Shown here piece after piece: positions 17,948 through 26,538 of a DNA stretch of 64,000 nt. The stretch is taken from NCBI GenBank assembly GCA_012744475.1, contig JAAYBV010000006.1:1-64000 (forward strand), given 5' to 3'. Under the pieces are notes generated by a model, which made no database searches, was not told where the DNA came from, and worked only from the letters and a program-made list of their open reading frames with translations. This DNA comes from Phycisphaerae bacterium. GTDB lineage: Bacteria > Planctomycetota > Phycisphaerae > Sedimentisphaerales > Anaerobacaceae. The translations under genes and the position numbers were made by a program. The first letter of the stretch is position 1. Each line of letters begins with the position of its first letter.

Positions 17948-19474
17948 ATGTCACGAGACATGTTGATCAACGTTGCCGAGCGAGAGGAGTGCCGCGTCGC
18001 CGTCGTGGAAAACGGCGCGCTCGAGGAACTCTACGTGGAACGCGCCAGCGTCGGCGCCCACGTCGGCAACATCTACAAGGGGCGCGTCGTCAACATCGAG
18101 TCGGGGATTCAGGCCGCCTTCATCGACATCGGGATCGACCGAAACGGCTTCTTGCACATCTCCGACGTGCACCCGCGGTACTTTCCCGGCCAGAAGGGCA
18201 ACGTGCTCGAGAACATCGGGCGGCGCCAGGCCCTGAAGGACCGCCCGCCGATGCAGAACTGCCTGCGCCGGGGCCAGGAGCTGGTCGTCCAGGTGACGAA
18301 GGAAGGGCTCAAGACGAAAGGCCCGACGCTGAGCACGTACCTGGCGCTGCCCGGCAAGCACCTGGTGATGATGCCCTGGATGAAGGGCTACGGCATCTCG
18401 CACAAGATCGAGGATGAGGAGGAACGTAAGCGGCTGGCGGAGGTGTTCGACGAGAGCACGCCGCCCAAGGGGATGGGCTACATCATTCGGACCGCCGGAC
18501 AGGGGGCTTCGAAACGCGACGTGCAGAACGACCTGAGGTACCTCAAGCGGCTCTGGCACGCCGTGCTGAATCGCATCGACAGCGAGAAGGCGCCGGGGGA
18601 CATCTACCAGGAATCGGACCTGGTCATTCGGGCCCTGCGCGACGTGCTCAACAGCAAGGTCGACAAGATCATCTGCGACTCGGACAGCACCGTCCGGAAG
18701 ATCAAGGACTTCCTGTCGATCGCCATGCCGCGGCTGAAGCCCAAACTGACGCATTACGACGGCAAAATCCCGCTGTTTCACAAGCACCAGATCGAGGGGG
18801 AGATCGCCAAAGTTCAGTCGCGCTCGGTCGATCTGAAGTGCGGCGGCTCGATCGTGATCGAGCAGACCGAGGCGCTGGTCTCGATCGACGTCAACAGCGG
18901 ACGCCACCGCAAACAGGAGGGCGCCGAGCAGACCGCGTTCGAGAGCAACATGGAAGCGGCCATCGAGATCGCCCGGCAACTGCGACTGCGCGATTTGGGC
19001 GGGTTGATCGTCTGCGACTTCATCGACATGCGTAACCAGAAGCATCGCAAAGAGGTCGAGCGGGCGTTCCGCGAGGCCGTGCGGACCGACCGGGCCCGTT
19101 CCAAGATCCTGCGGATCAGCCGGTTCGGCGTCATCGAAATGACGCGCCAGCGGATGCGTCCGTCGCTGCACCTGAGCACGTACCTGGCCTGCCCCCACTG
19201 CGCCGGGACCGGGTTCGTCAAGAGCCATGAATCGCTGGCGCTGGAGATCATCCGCCTGCTGAACCTGGCGGTCTCGGAAGAGCATATCAAGCGGATCGAG
19301 CTGTCAGTCTCGCCGGAGGTCGCCGACTATCTCCAGAACGAGAAACGCGCCGCCATCGCCCAGATCGAGCAGCTTGCCGAAAAGCGGGTCGTCATCCATT
19401 CCTCTCCCGACTGCGTCGGGGAGGAGCGCCAGCTCGTCTGCTTCAACGAGCGCGGCAGCGAGGTCAAGCTGTAG
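17948..19474 (+). CDS. rng: Ribonuclease E/G family endoribonuclease
   Basis: The protein has 508 residues, typical of RNase G rather than the long RNase E. It contains an S1-like RNA-binding region (VGAHVGNIYKGRVVNIESGIQAAFIDIG, about 36-125). The catalytic DNase-I-like core carries the Mg-binding aspartates in LVSIDVNSGR and GLIVCDFIDM. The zinc link is CPHCAGTG near residue 416. RPSLHLSTYLACP is also typical. It cleaves single-stranded RNA at AU-rich sites and processes rRNA and mRNA. The start ATG has GAGGA 9 bases upstream. A nested-hairpin repeat begins 8 bases after its stop codon. Confidence 0.93.
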   Translation: MSRDMLINVAEREECRVAVVENGALEELYVERASVGAHVGNIYKGRVVNIESGIQAAFIDIGIDRNGFLHISDVHPRYFPGQKGNVLENIGRRQALKDRPPMQNCLRRGQELVVQVTKEGLKTKGPTLSTYLALPGKHLVMMPWMKGYGISHKIEDEEERKRLAEVFDESTPPKGMGYIIRTAGQGASKRDVQNDLRYLKRLWHAVLNRIDSEKAPGDIYQESDLVIRALRDVLNSKVDKIICDSDSTVRKIKDFLSIAMPRLKPKLTHYDGKIPLFHKHQIEGEIAKVQSRSVDLKCGGSIVIEQTEALVSIDVNSGRHRKQEGAEQTAFESNMEAAIEIARQLRLRDLGGLIVCDFIDMRNQKHRKEVERAFREAVRTDRARSKILRISRFGVIEMTRQRMRPSLHLSTYLACPHCAGTGFVKSHESLALEIIRLLNLAVSEEHIKRIELSVSPEVADYLQNEKRAAIAQIEQLAEKRVVIHSSPDCVGEERQLVCFNERGSEVKL

Positions 19475-19481
19475 GTCCTGC

Positions 19482-19605
19482 GTGTGTAACAGCCTCAAGC
19501 TCGAAGAGCTTGGGGATGGTAGACTTGCCTGTCGCACCGATGGCACGGAACTGCCACGACGGTGAACCATCCCCAAAGGCTGCGCGTTTGAGGCTGCCAC
19601 ACGCG
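19482..19605. repeat. Nested-hairpin (cloverleaf-like) repeat, copy 1
   Basis: Outer arms: TGTAACAGCCTCAA (19485-19498) and TTGAGGCTGCCACA (19588-19601), imperfect. Inner arms: TTGGGGATGGT (19510-19520) and ACCATCCCCAA (19566-19576), perfect 11 bp. Between outer and inner left arms is a 10-bp stem, 19493-19502 with 19506-19515, around a GAA loop. It shares its architecture with 61101-61192. It begins 8 bases after the rng stop. Confidence 0.7.
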
Positions 19606-19616
19606 GGCGATTGGTC

Positions 19617-19645
19617 TTGACCGGACCTGCTTCCTGGCGTATAAG
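19617..19645 (+). promoter_or_regulatory. Sigma70-like promoter of the kdsD-kdsC-lptC unit
   Basis: TTGACC (19617-19622), 17-base spacer, TATAAG (19640-19645). The predicted start is near 19652, 48 bases before the kdsD ATG. The Kds/Lpt genes therefore probably have their own promoter, separate from the PTS genes. Confidence 0.6.
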
Positions 19646-19699
19646 GGGGCCGCTCGGGGGGCGGTAGGCAACCGATAGACTCCAACGATTTGGCGGAGC

Positions 19700-20704
19700 A
19701 TGAAAACAGAAGAGGTTCACAGTACGGTGGAGTTCGATCTCGATTACGCGCGAAGCGTGATTCGCGCCGAGGCTGACGCGATCGCGGCCATGACGCCGAT
19801 CGTGGACGAGTCGTTCGTCCGCGCTGTGGAGATGATCTACTATTGCAGCGGCTCGTGCATCGTCAGCGGGATCGGCAAGGCCGGGATCATCGGGCGCAAA
19901 ATCAGCGCGACGCTGGCTTCGACGGGCACGCCCAGCCACTTTTTGCACCCGGCCGAAGCGGTGCACGGCGACTTGGGCCGGCTGCGGCAGAACGACGTCG
20001 TGATGGTGCTCAGTTACGGCGGGGAGACCGACGAGATCATTCGCCTGATCAACCTGGTCAAACAGCTTCAGATTCGCCTGATTGCGATCACCAGCGACTG
20101 GGATTCGACGCTGGGCCGCTACAGCGATGTGGTCCTGTGCATGGGCAAGGTCAACGAGGCCTGTCCGCTGGGCGTGGCGCCCAGCGTCTCGACGACCTGC
20201 ATGCTGACGATCGGCGATGCGCTGGCATTCACAGTGATGAAGGCCCGGAAGTTCCGCGTCGAAGACTACGTGCGGTTCCATCCGGGCGGCTCCCTCGGGC
20301 GCCAGTTGATGACGGTCGAGCAGTCCATGATGTTCCAGCCGGGCGAGAAGCTCCCCATCGTGAACGCCGACCAGACCGTCCAGGCGATGCTGACCGCCAC
20401 GCGCGACTTGAAACGCCACGGCGCCGTGATGGTGGTCGATGGCGGCGGACATCTGGCGGGCATCGTCACCGACGGCGATCTGCGCCGGCTCCTGACCCGA
20501 CACGGGACCGCCGCCTTCGAGCGCCGCGTCGGCGACGTGATGACGGCGCCCTGCAAGCGCATCCGTGCCGATGCGCTCGCCTCAGAGGCCACGGCGATTT
20601 TCCACAAGTACCGCATCGACGAGCTGCCCGTGGTGGATGCCGACGACCGGCCGGTCGGACTGATCGACGTGCAGGATATCGTGACGATCAAGGTGGTGGG
20701 ATGA
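19700..20704 (+). CDS. kdsD: D-arabinose 5-phosphate isomerase
   Basis: The 334-residue protein has a SIS domain (about 45-180) with SCIVSGIGKAGIIGRKISATLASTGTPSHFLHPAEAVHGDLG and a VLSYGGETDEI loop, followed by two CBS domains (about 210-334: VQAMLTATRDLKRHGAVMVVDGGGHLAGIVTDGDLRR and VVDADDRPVGLIDVQDI). This is the KdsD/KpsF layout and length. It converts ribulose 5-phosphate to arabinose 5-phosphate, the first step of Kdo synthesis for lipopolysaccharide. GGCGGAG precedes the ATG. kdsC follows after 48 bases. Confidence 0.95.
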   Translation: MKTEEVHSTVEFDLDYARSVIRAEADAIAAMTPIVDESFVRAVEMIYYCSGSCIVSGIGKAGIIGRKISATLASTGTPSHFLHPAEAVHGDLGRLRQNDVVMVLSYGGETDEIIRLINLVKQLQIRLIAITSDWDSTLGRYSDVVLCMGKVNEACPLGVAPSVSTTCMLTIGDALAFTVMKARKFRVEDYVRFHPGGSLGRQLMTVEQSMMFQPGEKLPIVNADQTVQAMLTATRDLKRHGAVMVVDGGGHLAGIVTDGDLRRLLTRHGTAAFERRVGDVMTAPCKRIRADALASEATAIFHKYRIDELPVVDADDRPVGLIDVQDIVTIKVVG

Positions 20705-20752
20705 ACCGATCGCGCGCTCGCGCGACGCACAAGGGATGATGCGATACGAAAC

Positions 20753-21280
20753 ATGGTGAACAAGCTGAGCACAAACCTGGAGACGATCGAACTGCTCGTG
20801 CTGGACGTGGACGGCGTGCTGACCGACGGGCAGTTGGTCCTGCACGGCGACGGCCGCGAGAGCAAGTGTTTTCACACGCACGACGGGCACGGGATTCGGA
20901 TGTGGCAGCGGGCCGGCGGCAAGACGGCACTGCTCAGCGGCCGCTATTCGGAGCCGACACAGCGCCGCGCCGAGCAGCTGGAAATCGCTCACGTGATCCA
21001 GAACTGTCACTTCAAGCTGCCGGCGCTGGAGGCGCTGCTCGAAGAGCTGCATCTGAAGCGGGAGCACGTCGCGTATGTCGGAGACGATCTGCCGGACCTG
21101 CCGGCGATCCGCTTCGCCGGCTTGGGCGTCGCCACTGCCAACGCGGTGGACGAGGTCAAGCGGGAAGCCGACTATGTCACGATGCGACCGGGCGGGCAGG
21201 GGGCGGTGCGCGAAACGATCGAATACATCCTCAAGAACTCCGGCCGATGGCAGGCCCTGATGGAACGATACCTCGCGTGA
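20753..21280 (+). CDS. kdsC: 3-deoxy-D-manno-octulosonate 8-phosphate phosphatase
   Basis: The 175-residue HAD-family protein begins with motif I LLVLDVDGVLTDG (residues about 17-29), then the family-typical FHTHDGHGIRMWQRAGGKTALLSGR and the motif IV region VAYVGDDLPDLPAIRFAGLGVATANAV. It lacks a cap domain, as do KdsC tetramers. It removes phosphate from Kdo 8-phosphate, following KdsD and the Kdo8P synthase in the pathway; the synthase gene is not in this window. Sixteen bases separate it from the LptC-like gene. Confidence 0.94.
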   Translation: MVNKLSTNLETIELLVLDVDGVLTDGQLVLHGDGRESKCFHTHDGHGIRMWQRAGGKTALLSGRYSEPTQRRAEQLEIAHVIQNCHFKLPALEALLEELHLKREHVAYVGDDLPDLPAIRFAGLGVATANAVDEVKREADYVTMRPGGQGAVRETIEYILKNSGRWQALMERYLA

Positions 21281-21295
21281 CCGCGAGGCCGTTGG

Positions 21296-23488
21296 ATGGG
21301 TACCGTGAATCTACGTAAATTCGCTATCGGTTTCGTCGTGTTGGGCGCCGTGATCCTGGCGTACCTGGCCTTCATGCAGGCCGGCGGCGGACCGGTCATG
21401 GACGCGGACCTGCGAGACCAACTCGCGCGGGAGGTTTCTGATGGCAATGCTGCATCTTCCGGCCGCAACCTCGGACGCATCGGGGATGTTGGTGTCGGCG
21501 GCATCCGGCATACGCACTTGTTCCACACAGACCAGACGGGACGCATCGACCGCGAGTTCGGTTTCGAGCAACTGCTGTACAGCGAAGGCGATCAGTGGCG
21601 GATCACGCATCCGTGGATGAGCCTGCTTCTGGGCCCGGTCAACTGCCGCATCACCGCCGATCGAGGCGAATTGCAGCTCGACACAGCGTTCGATCAGCCC
21701 ACGCCGCACGACGCGACGTTCACGGGAAACGTCGTGATCCGCGTGACTCCGACCGACCCCAACAACCCGCTGGAACTGTTTGTCTACCTCGATGATCTGG
21801 CCTTCATCGCCGACAGCTCGCTGTTCTCCACGACCGGCGCGGTCCGGTTCGTCTCTCGGTATGCGCAGCTCACCGGACGGGGCATGGACCTGCTGTACGA
21901 CGAGGCCCAGCGCCGGCTGGAGCTGTTCCGCGTCAAGGAACTGGAGAATCTGCGGCTGCGCAGCGACCTGTTTGCTTCGCTTCCCGAGTCGGCCGCTTCG
22001 AACGCGGCGTCAGACGAGCCTGAAGCGGAGGCCGCCGAGGTCGCGGTGGCGGGCGCCGACGCGCGCACAGTAGACGCCAACGAGGGCGGGGCGCCGGACT
22101 ACTATGAGTGCGTCCTGCATCGTAACGTGATCATCACGACGCCCGAGCAGAAGGTCACGGTGCGGGACCGTCTTGTCATCGACAACATACTCTGGGCGGG
22201 GCCCGCATCGCCCGAGGCCGAAACCGCCGGGCCCTCCGCGGTCGCGACGGCGGCGAAGACCGAACCCAATGCCGCTGAGCCAAATGAACCGCCGTCTCCC
22301 GTGCGGAAAGCGATGGATACCAGCCCTTCACCGGCGCCGGCGCTCGACGCGATTCCCCCGTCGTTTTTCGACATCGTCGTCACCTGTCACGGCGGCCTGG
22401 TGATTGCGCCGAAGGGTTCGCCCAGTCTGGAGCCCGATCTGGGGGCGCTGGGCCTCGACACTGCCGCCTCTCCGGCCGACGCCAGCGAGCCGACGGCGGT
22501 CGATCCGAACCGTCAGAGTCTCGTTGCCCATCGCATCGACTTCGATGCTTCAACGACGGACACGATGCTGACCGGGCCGGTGCGAATGACCTATGCGCTC
22601 GACCCGAACGACCTGACCGGGCGCGACAGCGGCGGCCAGCGAATGCCCGTGACGGTCAGCGCCGAGGACTCGGTGCGGTTCATCGCGGCCTCGACCCGCG
22701 TCGAGCTGGACGGCAACTGCATCGTGACGCTGCACCAGACCGAGCCGAACTATGCCTACGAGTACATGCTCACGGCGCCGAGGCTGGCGGTCGATCTGTT
22801 CGAAGATCCCAATGCCAAGACGGGCAAGAAGTCCATCGGTCTGAAACGGTTCGAGGCCTCCGGCGGTCCCGTCGCGGTGCGCGCCCTGCGCCACATGGGC
22901 GATGAGTTGATCGGCTGGGTCGAGCTGCATTCGCGCCGTCTCGACTACGAGGGCCGGGAGAAAACGTTTGCGGTCACCGGCCCGGGCGAGATCCGCCTGC
23001 ACAACGGCCAGGCCCCCGAGATCCCGGTCGAGCCGAACGAGTTCAGCCTGCGTCAGCCGTGCTTCGCTTTCATGAGGGACTTCGATTCGCTGGCGTATTC
23101 GGCGCAGACCAACACGATTGTCGCCGATGCCGTCGGCCGTCAGATCCTGCTCGACTATATCCCGCAGATCGACGGCAGCTACAAGAAGCGGCACGTCGAG
23201 GCCGACGCCGGACGCATCGAGATCGCCCTGACCCAGACCGAACGCGGACGTATGGAACTGCTCTCGCTCACTGCTTCCGAAGGCATCCGGTACGAGGATC
23301 CGCTCAATCGCTTCGATGGCGCGATCCTGTTCTACGATCACCCGCAGACGCTCGTCACCGTAAACGGCGACGGCCGCCAGTCGTGCTCGTTCAACGGCGC
23401 TTATGTCGACCGCATCCGCATGAACCTCACCACCGGTGCGACCAAGGCCGAAGTGCTCGGGCCCAGCACGATCCAGATCCGTCCCTGA
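21296..23488 (+). CDS. Large LptC/OstA-like envelope protein
   Basis: The 730-residue protein has one N-terminal transmembrane helix (residues about 7-27, FAIGFVVLGAVILAYLAFMQA) and a long periplasmic beta-rich part with no catalytic motif. Position right after kdsD-kdsC and the single anchor point to LptC, which guides LPS between membranes. LptC is only about 190 residues, so this is nearly four times longer. Segments such as CRITADRGELQLD, ATFTGNVVIRVT and VHLKG-free TLHQTEPNYAYEYMLTAPRLAVDLFED recall the LptA/OstA repeats that describe lipid bridges. Low-complexity Ala/Glu/Pro linkers (about 220-250 and 300-350) separate the modules. The Lpt assignment is inferred from context and shape. 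Confidence 0.65.
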   Translation: MGTVNLRKFAIGFVVLGAVILAYLAFMQAGGGPVMDADLRDQLAREVSDGNAASSGRNLGRIGDVGVGGIRHTHLFHTDQTGRIDREFGFEQLLYSEGDQWRITHPWMSLLLGPVNCRITADRGELQLDTAFDQPTPHDATFTGNVVIRVTPTDPNNPLELFVYLDDLAFIADSSLFSTTGAVRFVSRYAQLTGRGMDLLYDEAQRRLELFRVKELENLRLRSDLFASLPESAASNAASDEPEAEAAEVAVAGADARTVDANEGGAPDYYECVLHRNVIITTPEQKVTVRDRLVIDNILWAGPASPEAETAGPSAVATAAKTEPNAAEPNEPPSPVRKAMDTSPSPAPALDAIPPSFFDIVVTCHGGLVIAPKGSPSLEPDLGALGLDTAASPADASEPTAVDPNRQSLVAHRIDFDASTTDTMLTGPVRMTYALDPNDLTGRDSGGQRMPVTVSAEDSVRFIAASTRVELDGNCIVTLHQTEPNYAYEYMLTAPRLAVDLFEDPNAKTGKKSIGLKRFEASGGPVAVRALRHMGDELIGWVELHSRRLDYEGREKTFAVTGPGEIRLHNGQAPEIPVEPNEFSLRQPCFAFMRDFDSLAYSAQTNTIVADAVGRQILLDYIPQIDGSYKKRHVEADAGRIEIALTQTERGRMELLSLTASEGIRYEDPLNRFDGAILFYDHPQTLVTVNGDGRQSCSFNGAYVDRIRMNLTTGATKAEVLGPSTIQIRP

Positions 23489-23547
23489 GCGTTGCCGTCT
23501 GGAGTGGCCGGCGCCCGCCAGGGGAGTCGGGAAACCGACCTTCGGGG

Positions 23548-23577
23548 TTGACGAAACCGGTGGGAAATCGTTACAGT
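23548..23577 (+). promoter_or_regulatory. Promoter of tRNA-Arg
   Basis: TTGACG (23548-23553), 18-base spacer, TACAGT (23572-23577). The predicted start near 23584 leaves a short leader before the mature tRNA at 23598. Confidence 0.55.
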
Positions 23578-23597
23578 GCAGTTACTCGACGCCTCGA

Positions 23598-23671
<74 letters not shown>

Positions 23672-23687
23672 GTCAGTTCATACGAAT

Positions 23688-25022
23688 TCAACCCACCGTC
23701 GTTAGATCGAGGAAAACGATGACGGACGGGTTGCCGACGGGTGCGTAGTGGCCGGTGAAGGCCAGGCGGCCCGTTTGACGGTTCACGCGGAAGACGGCGA
23801 CGTTGTCGCTGCGCTGATTGCAGCAGTAGAGGAACCGGCCGAAGGGGTCGAAATTGAAGCTGCGCGGATAGTTGCCTTGCGTCCATTCCTCGCCGACGTA
23901 GGTCAGGGCGCCGGTGTCCCCGATGGAGAAGATCGCGATGCTGTCGTGCAGGCGGTTACCCGCGTAGAGGAAGCGGCCGTCGGCAGAGACTATGATCGCG
24001 GAGCAGAAGTTGCTGCCGGCGAAGGCGGTCGGCAGGGTGGAAACAGTGTGCCGGGCGGCCAGCCGGCCCTTCTCGGAATCATAGTCGAACAGGACGATGT
24101 TCGAGCCTTCCTCCTGAATGGAATAGAACCAGTGTCTGTTCGGATGGAAGCAGAAGTGGCGGGGCCCATCTCCCGGCGGCAGTGAAACGGCGTGCGGATC
24201 ATTCGCCGCGAGCACGCCGTGGCGATCGTCGAACCTCCAGAGGAAGATCTGGTCCAGGCCGAGATCGACGTGCAGAACGAAGCGTCCCGAAGGATCGGCC
24301 TGGATCATGTGTGCGTGCGTCCGGTCGTGTCCGCTGAACGCGAAGCTGCCCGGCGGGGCGTTCGTTGCCCTCGTCGGTCCGAGCGTCCCCGCGTCCACCT
24401 TGACGTCCGTGGCGGCGCCCAGGCCGCCGTCGGGCAGGATCGGCAGCACCGCCACGGAACCGCCGAAGTAGTTGGCCACCAGCAGGAACCTGCCCGAAGG
24501 ATGCACGCTCACGTAGGTGGGCCCGGCGCCGCCGGAGCGCACGGTGTTGAGCAGTCTCAACTGCCCATCAGCGGGGCCGATCGCGAAGGCGCTGACGGTT
24601 CCTTCTCTGTCGTCGCCCACGCGGTCCGTTTCGTTGGCGGAGTACAGGCGCGTTCCGGCGGCATTCAACGCCAGACAGCTTGGGCTCGTCCCTGACTCGT
24701 AGACGCCGCAAGGGGTCATGTCGCCGGTGGTGCGATCCACCCGGAACAGATGAATGCCGCGTCCGTTTCCGGGAGGCAGATCGATCTGTGTCGGCAGCAC
24801 GTCACGAAGTGGCGAACTGAATGTGCCCACATAGGCCATGAGCGGTTCTTCCGTCGCGGCGGATTGAGCAGTGAGCGTCTGTGCCGTCAGGGATGCGCCG
24901 CCTGCGACCACGACGGCAAACCCCAGGAACCAGCGTCTCGAAATCACCGACGGGATCGGGTTGGAGGCACATTGGGCCCCTTGACGGGAAGCAGCTGACA
25001 GGAGTCTTGGTTTATCGGCCAT
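23688..25022 (-). CDS. Tat-exported lactonase-fold (6-phosphogluconolactonase-like) beta-propeller protein
   Basis: The 444-residue protein has a twin-arginine signal (SRRWFLGFAVVVAGGASLTA, residues about 29-48) and then a seven-bladed propeller of the YbhE/lactonase family. Typical blade segments are MAYVGTFSS, GIHLFRVDRTTGDMTPCGV, PSCLALNAAGTRLYSANE, GPTYVSVHPSGRFLLVANYFGGSV, GPRHFCFHPNRHWFYSIQEEGSNIV and YPRSFNFDPFGRFLYCCNQRSDNVAVFRVN. Family members hydrolyse 6-phosphogluconolactone or other sugar lactones. Export suggests a periplasmic lactone from sugar oxidation, which fits the neighbouring exported oxidoreductases. A TATAAT box ends only 8 bases before the start codon and no ribosome-binding site is visible, so the mRNA may be leaderless. 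Confidence 0.85.
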   Translation of the reverse strand: MADKPRLLSAASRQGAQCASNPIPSVISRRWFLGFAVVVAGGASLTAQTLTAQSAATEEPLMAYVGTFSSPLRDVLPTQIDLPPGNGRGIHLFRVDRTTGDMTPCGVYESGTSPSCLALNAAGTRLYSANETDRVGDDREGTVSAFAIGPADGQLRLLNTVRSGGAGPTYVSVHPSGRFLLVANYFGGSVAVLPILPDGGLGAATDVKVDAGTLGPTRATNAPPGSFAFSGHDRTHAHMIQADPSGRFVLHVDLGLDQIFLWRFDDRHGVLAANDPHAVSLPPGDGPRHFCFHPNRHWFYSIQEEGSNIVLFDYDSEKGRLAARHTVSTLPTAFAGSNFCSAIIVSADGRFLYAGNRLHDSIAIFSIGDTGALTYVGEEWTQGNYPRSFNFDPFGRFLYCCNQRSDNVAVFRVNRQTGRLAFTGHYAPVGNPSVIVFLDLTTVG

Positions 25023-25029
25023 GCGAGTG

Positions 25030-25035
25030 ATTATA
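25030..25035 (-). promoter_or_regulatory. -10 box directly before the lactonase start codon
   Basis: A perfect TATAAT on the minus strand (25035-25030). Transcription would begin at about 25023, next to the ATG at 25022. No good -35 box lies at the right spacing. Confidence 0.4.
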
Positions 25036-25103
25036 CCCCGCAGGCTGCTGGCTCTGCATTGAAATGTGCGCAGATCGCAGGGCAGCCGGGCCGGTTATAT
25101 TGC

Positions 25104-25132
25104 TTGATAGCCGCTGGTGGATCGCGTACGAT
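25104..25132 (+). promoter_or_regulatory. Promoter of the Gfo/Idh-HEAT unit
   Basis: TTGATA (25104-25109), 17-base spacer, TACGAT (25127-25132). The start codon chosen for the oxidoreductase is about 123 bases past the predicted transcription start. Confidence 0.5.
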
Positions 25133-25261
25133 TGTGGCCGACGCCGCAAGACCGGGGCATCGTGACCGTGCCGATGGCCGGTCTGTGGCCGGGTACGGGA
25201 GGTATGGAATCGATATGACCCGAAGCAATCATTCCCATTGACCCCAGGAAAGGACCGACAC

Positions 25262-26506
25262 GTGGCAGAGCAGAGGAGCAAACCAGCAGAAGACCGGGGC
25301 ATGTCTGCCGGTCGAAGAGCATTTCTGAAGGCAACGGCGGCATCGGTGGCGTTTCCCTACCTGATCCCGGCGTCGGCGATGGGCAATGCCGGGGCCGTGG
25401 CGCCGAGCAACCGCATCGTGATGGCCGGCATCGGGCTCGGCAACATGGGTAGCGGCGATCTGGGTTCCTTCCTGGGCCGTGACGACGTCCAGTATGTTGC
25501 CGTCTGCGACGCCAAGAGGAACGTTCGCGAGGCCTTCACGAACCGCGTGAACCAGAAGTACAACAACAAGGACTGCAAGGCATACCGTGACTTCCGCGAG
25601 GTCATGGCACGCGGCGACATCGACGCGGTGCATTGCGCCACGCCGGACCACTGGCACACGATCATCGTGATCGAAGCCTGCCGCAACGGGAAGGACATCT
25701 ACTGCCAGAAGCCCGAAACCAAGACGCTCCGGGAAGGCAAGCTGATGATCGACGCCGCCCGGCGCTACAACCGGGTCGTCTCCGGGGGCAGCCAGCGCGT
25801 GCTCGAAGATTACCGCAAGATTGTTGACGCCTGCTGGAGCGGCGAGAAAGGCAACGTCAAGTCGATCAACGTCAACGTCGGTCCGTTCCCGACTGACTGC
25901 AACAAGCCGGGCGAGCCCATCCCCGACGGCTTCGACTGGGACATGTGGCTGGGCCCGGCCCCCTGGGCGCCGTACCATCCCCACCGGTGTAGCGGCAGCT
26001 ACAACATCGACGGCACAAGCTGGCGATCCTTCAAAGATTACTCCGGCGGCGGCATGACCGACTGGGGCGCCCATCATTTCGGCGGCGCGACGTTCGCCAT
26101 CGACGTGCGGGAGATGGAGCCGGAAGAGGTTATCTTCCACAATGAGAACGGCAGGAAGTTCGCGACCTGCCGCTTCCCGAACGGCAAACTTCTCCACCAC
26201 AATCATCCCGGGCGGGGCAATCTGGATGTAGAGTTCGCGGGCGATGCGGCTCCCTCGAAACCAGTCCCCGGCTACGCCGGAACCGGCGGCATTTACGGCG
26301 ACTTCATCGACTGCGTCAAGACGCGCCGAAGGCCCTTCCGTGACGTCGAGCTTGCGGTCCACACCGCAAACGTCTGTCACCTGTTCCTGGCGGCCTACGA
26401 GCTGGAACGATCCCTGAAATGGGACGCGGCCAAGCAGCAGTTTGTCAACGACGACGAAGCCAATCGCCTTGTCGACGTAGCCAGACGAGAGCCGTGGGTG
26501 ATCTAA
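25262..26506 (+). CDS. Tat-exported Gfo/Idh/MocA family oxidoreductase
   Basis: I choose a GTG at 25262, 7 bases after AGGAAAGGA, giving about 414 residues; a TTG at 25238 is possible. A Tat signal (GRRAFLKATAASVAFPYLIPASA) is followed by a Rossmann NAD(P) fold with GIGLGNMGSG. The helix with the catalytic lysine reads CQKPETKT, Gln replacing the usual Glu of EKP but Lys kept. The region ATPDHWHTIIVIEACRNGKDIYC is typical. The C-terminal domain has WDMWLGPAPWAPYHPHRCSG and DWGAHHFGGA. Such enzymes oxidise or epimerise sugars; exported forms are frequent in planctomycetes and may act with a bound cofactor. A HEAT protein follows after 32 bases. Confidence 0.9.
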   Translation: MAEQRSKPAEDRGMSAGRRAFLKATAASVAFPYLIPASAMGNAGAVAPSNRIVMAGIGLGNMGSGDLGSFLGRDDVQYVAVCDAKRNVREAFTNRVNQKYNNKDCKAYRDFREVMARGDIDAVHCATPDHWHTIIVIEACRNGKDIYCQKPETKTLREGKLMIDAARRYNRVVSGGSQRVLEDYRKIVDACWSGEKGNVKSINVNVGPFPTDCNKPGEPIPDGFDWDMWLGPAPWAPYHPHRCSGSYNIDGTSWRSFKDYSGGGMTDWGAHHFGGATFAIDVREMEPEEVIFHNENGRKFATCRFPNGKLLHHNHPGRGNLDVEFAGDAAPSKPVPGYAGTGGIYGDFIDCVKTRRRPFRDVELAVHTANVCHLFLAAYELERSLKWDAAKQQFVNDDEANRLVDVARREPWVI

Positions 26507-26538
26507 GAACGCGACCATTGCGACATGGAGAAACGACG

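Noticed and set aside
23688-23886. A peptide with IRTCDLRIRNPLLYPTELRA-like sequence across the tRNA
   Set aside because: This is the familiar translation artefact of a tRNA-Arg gene.
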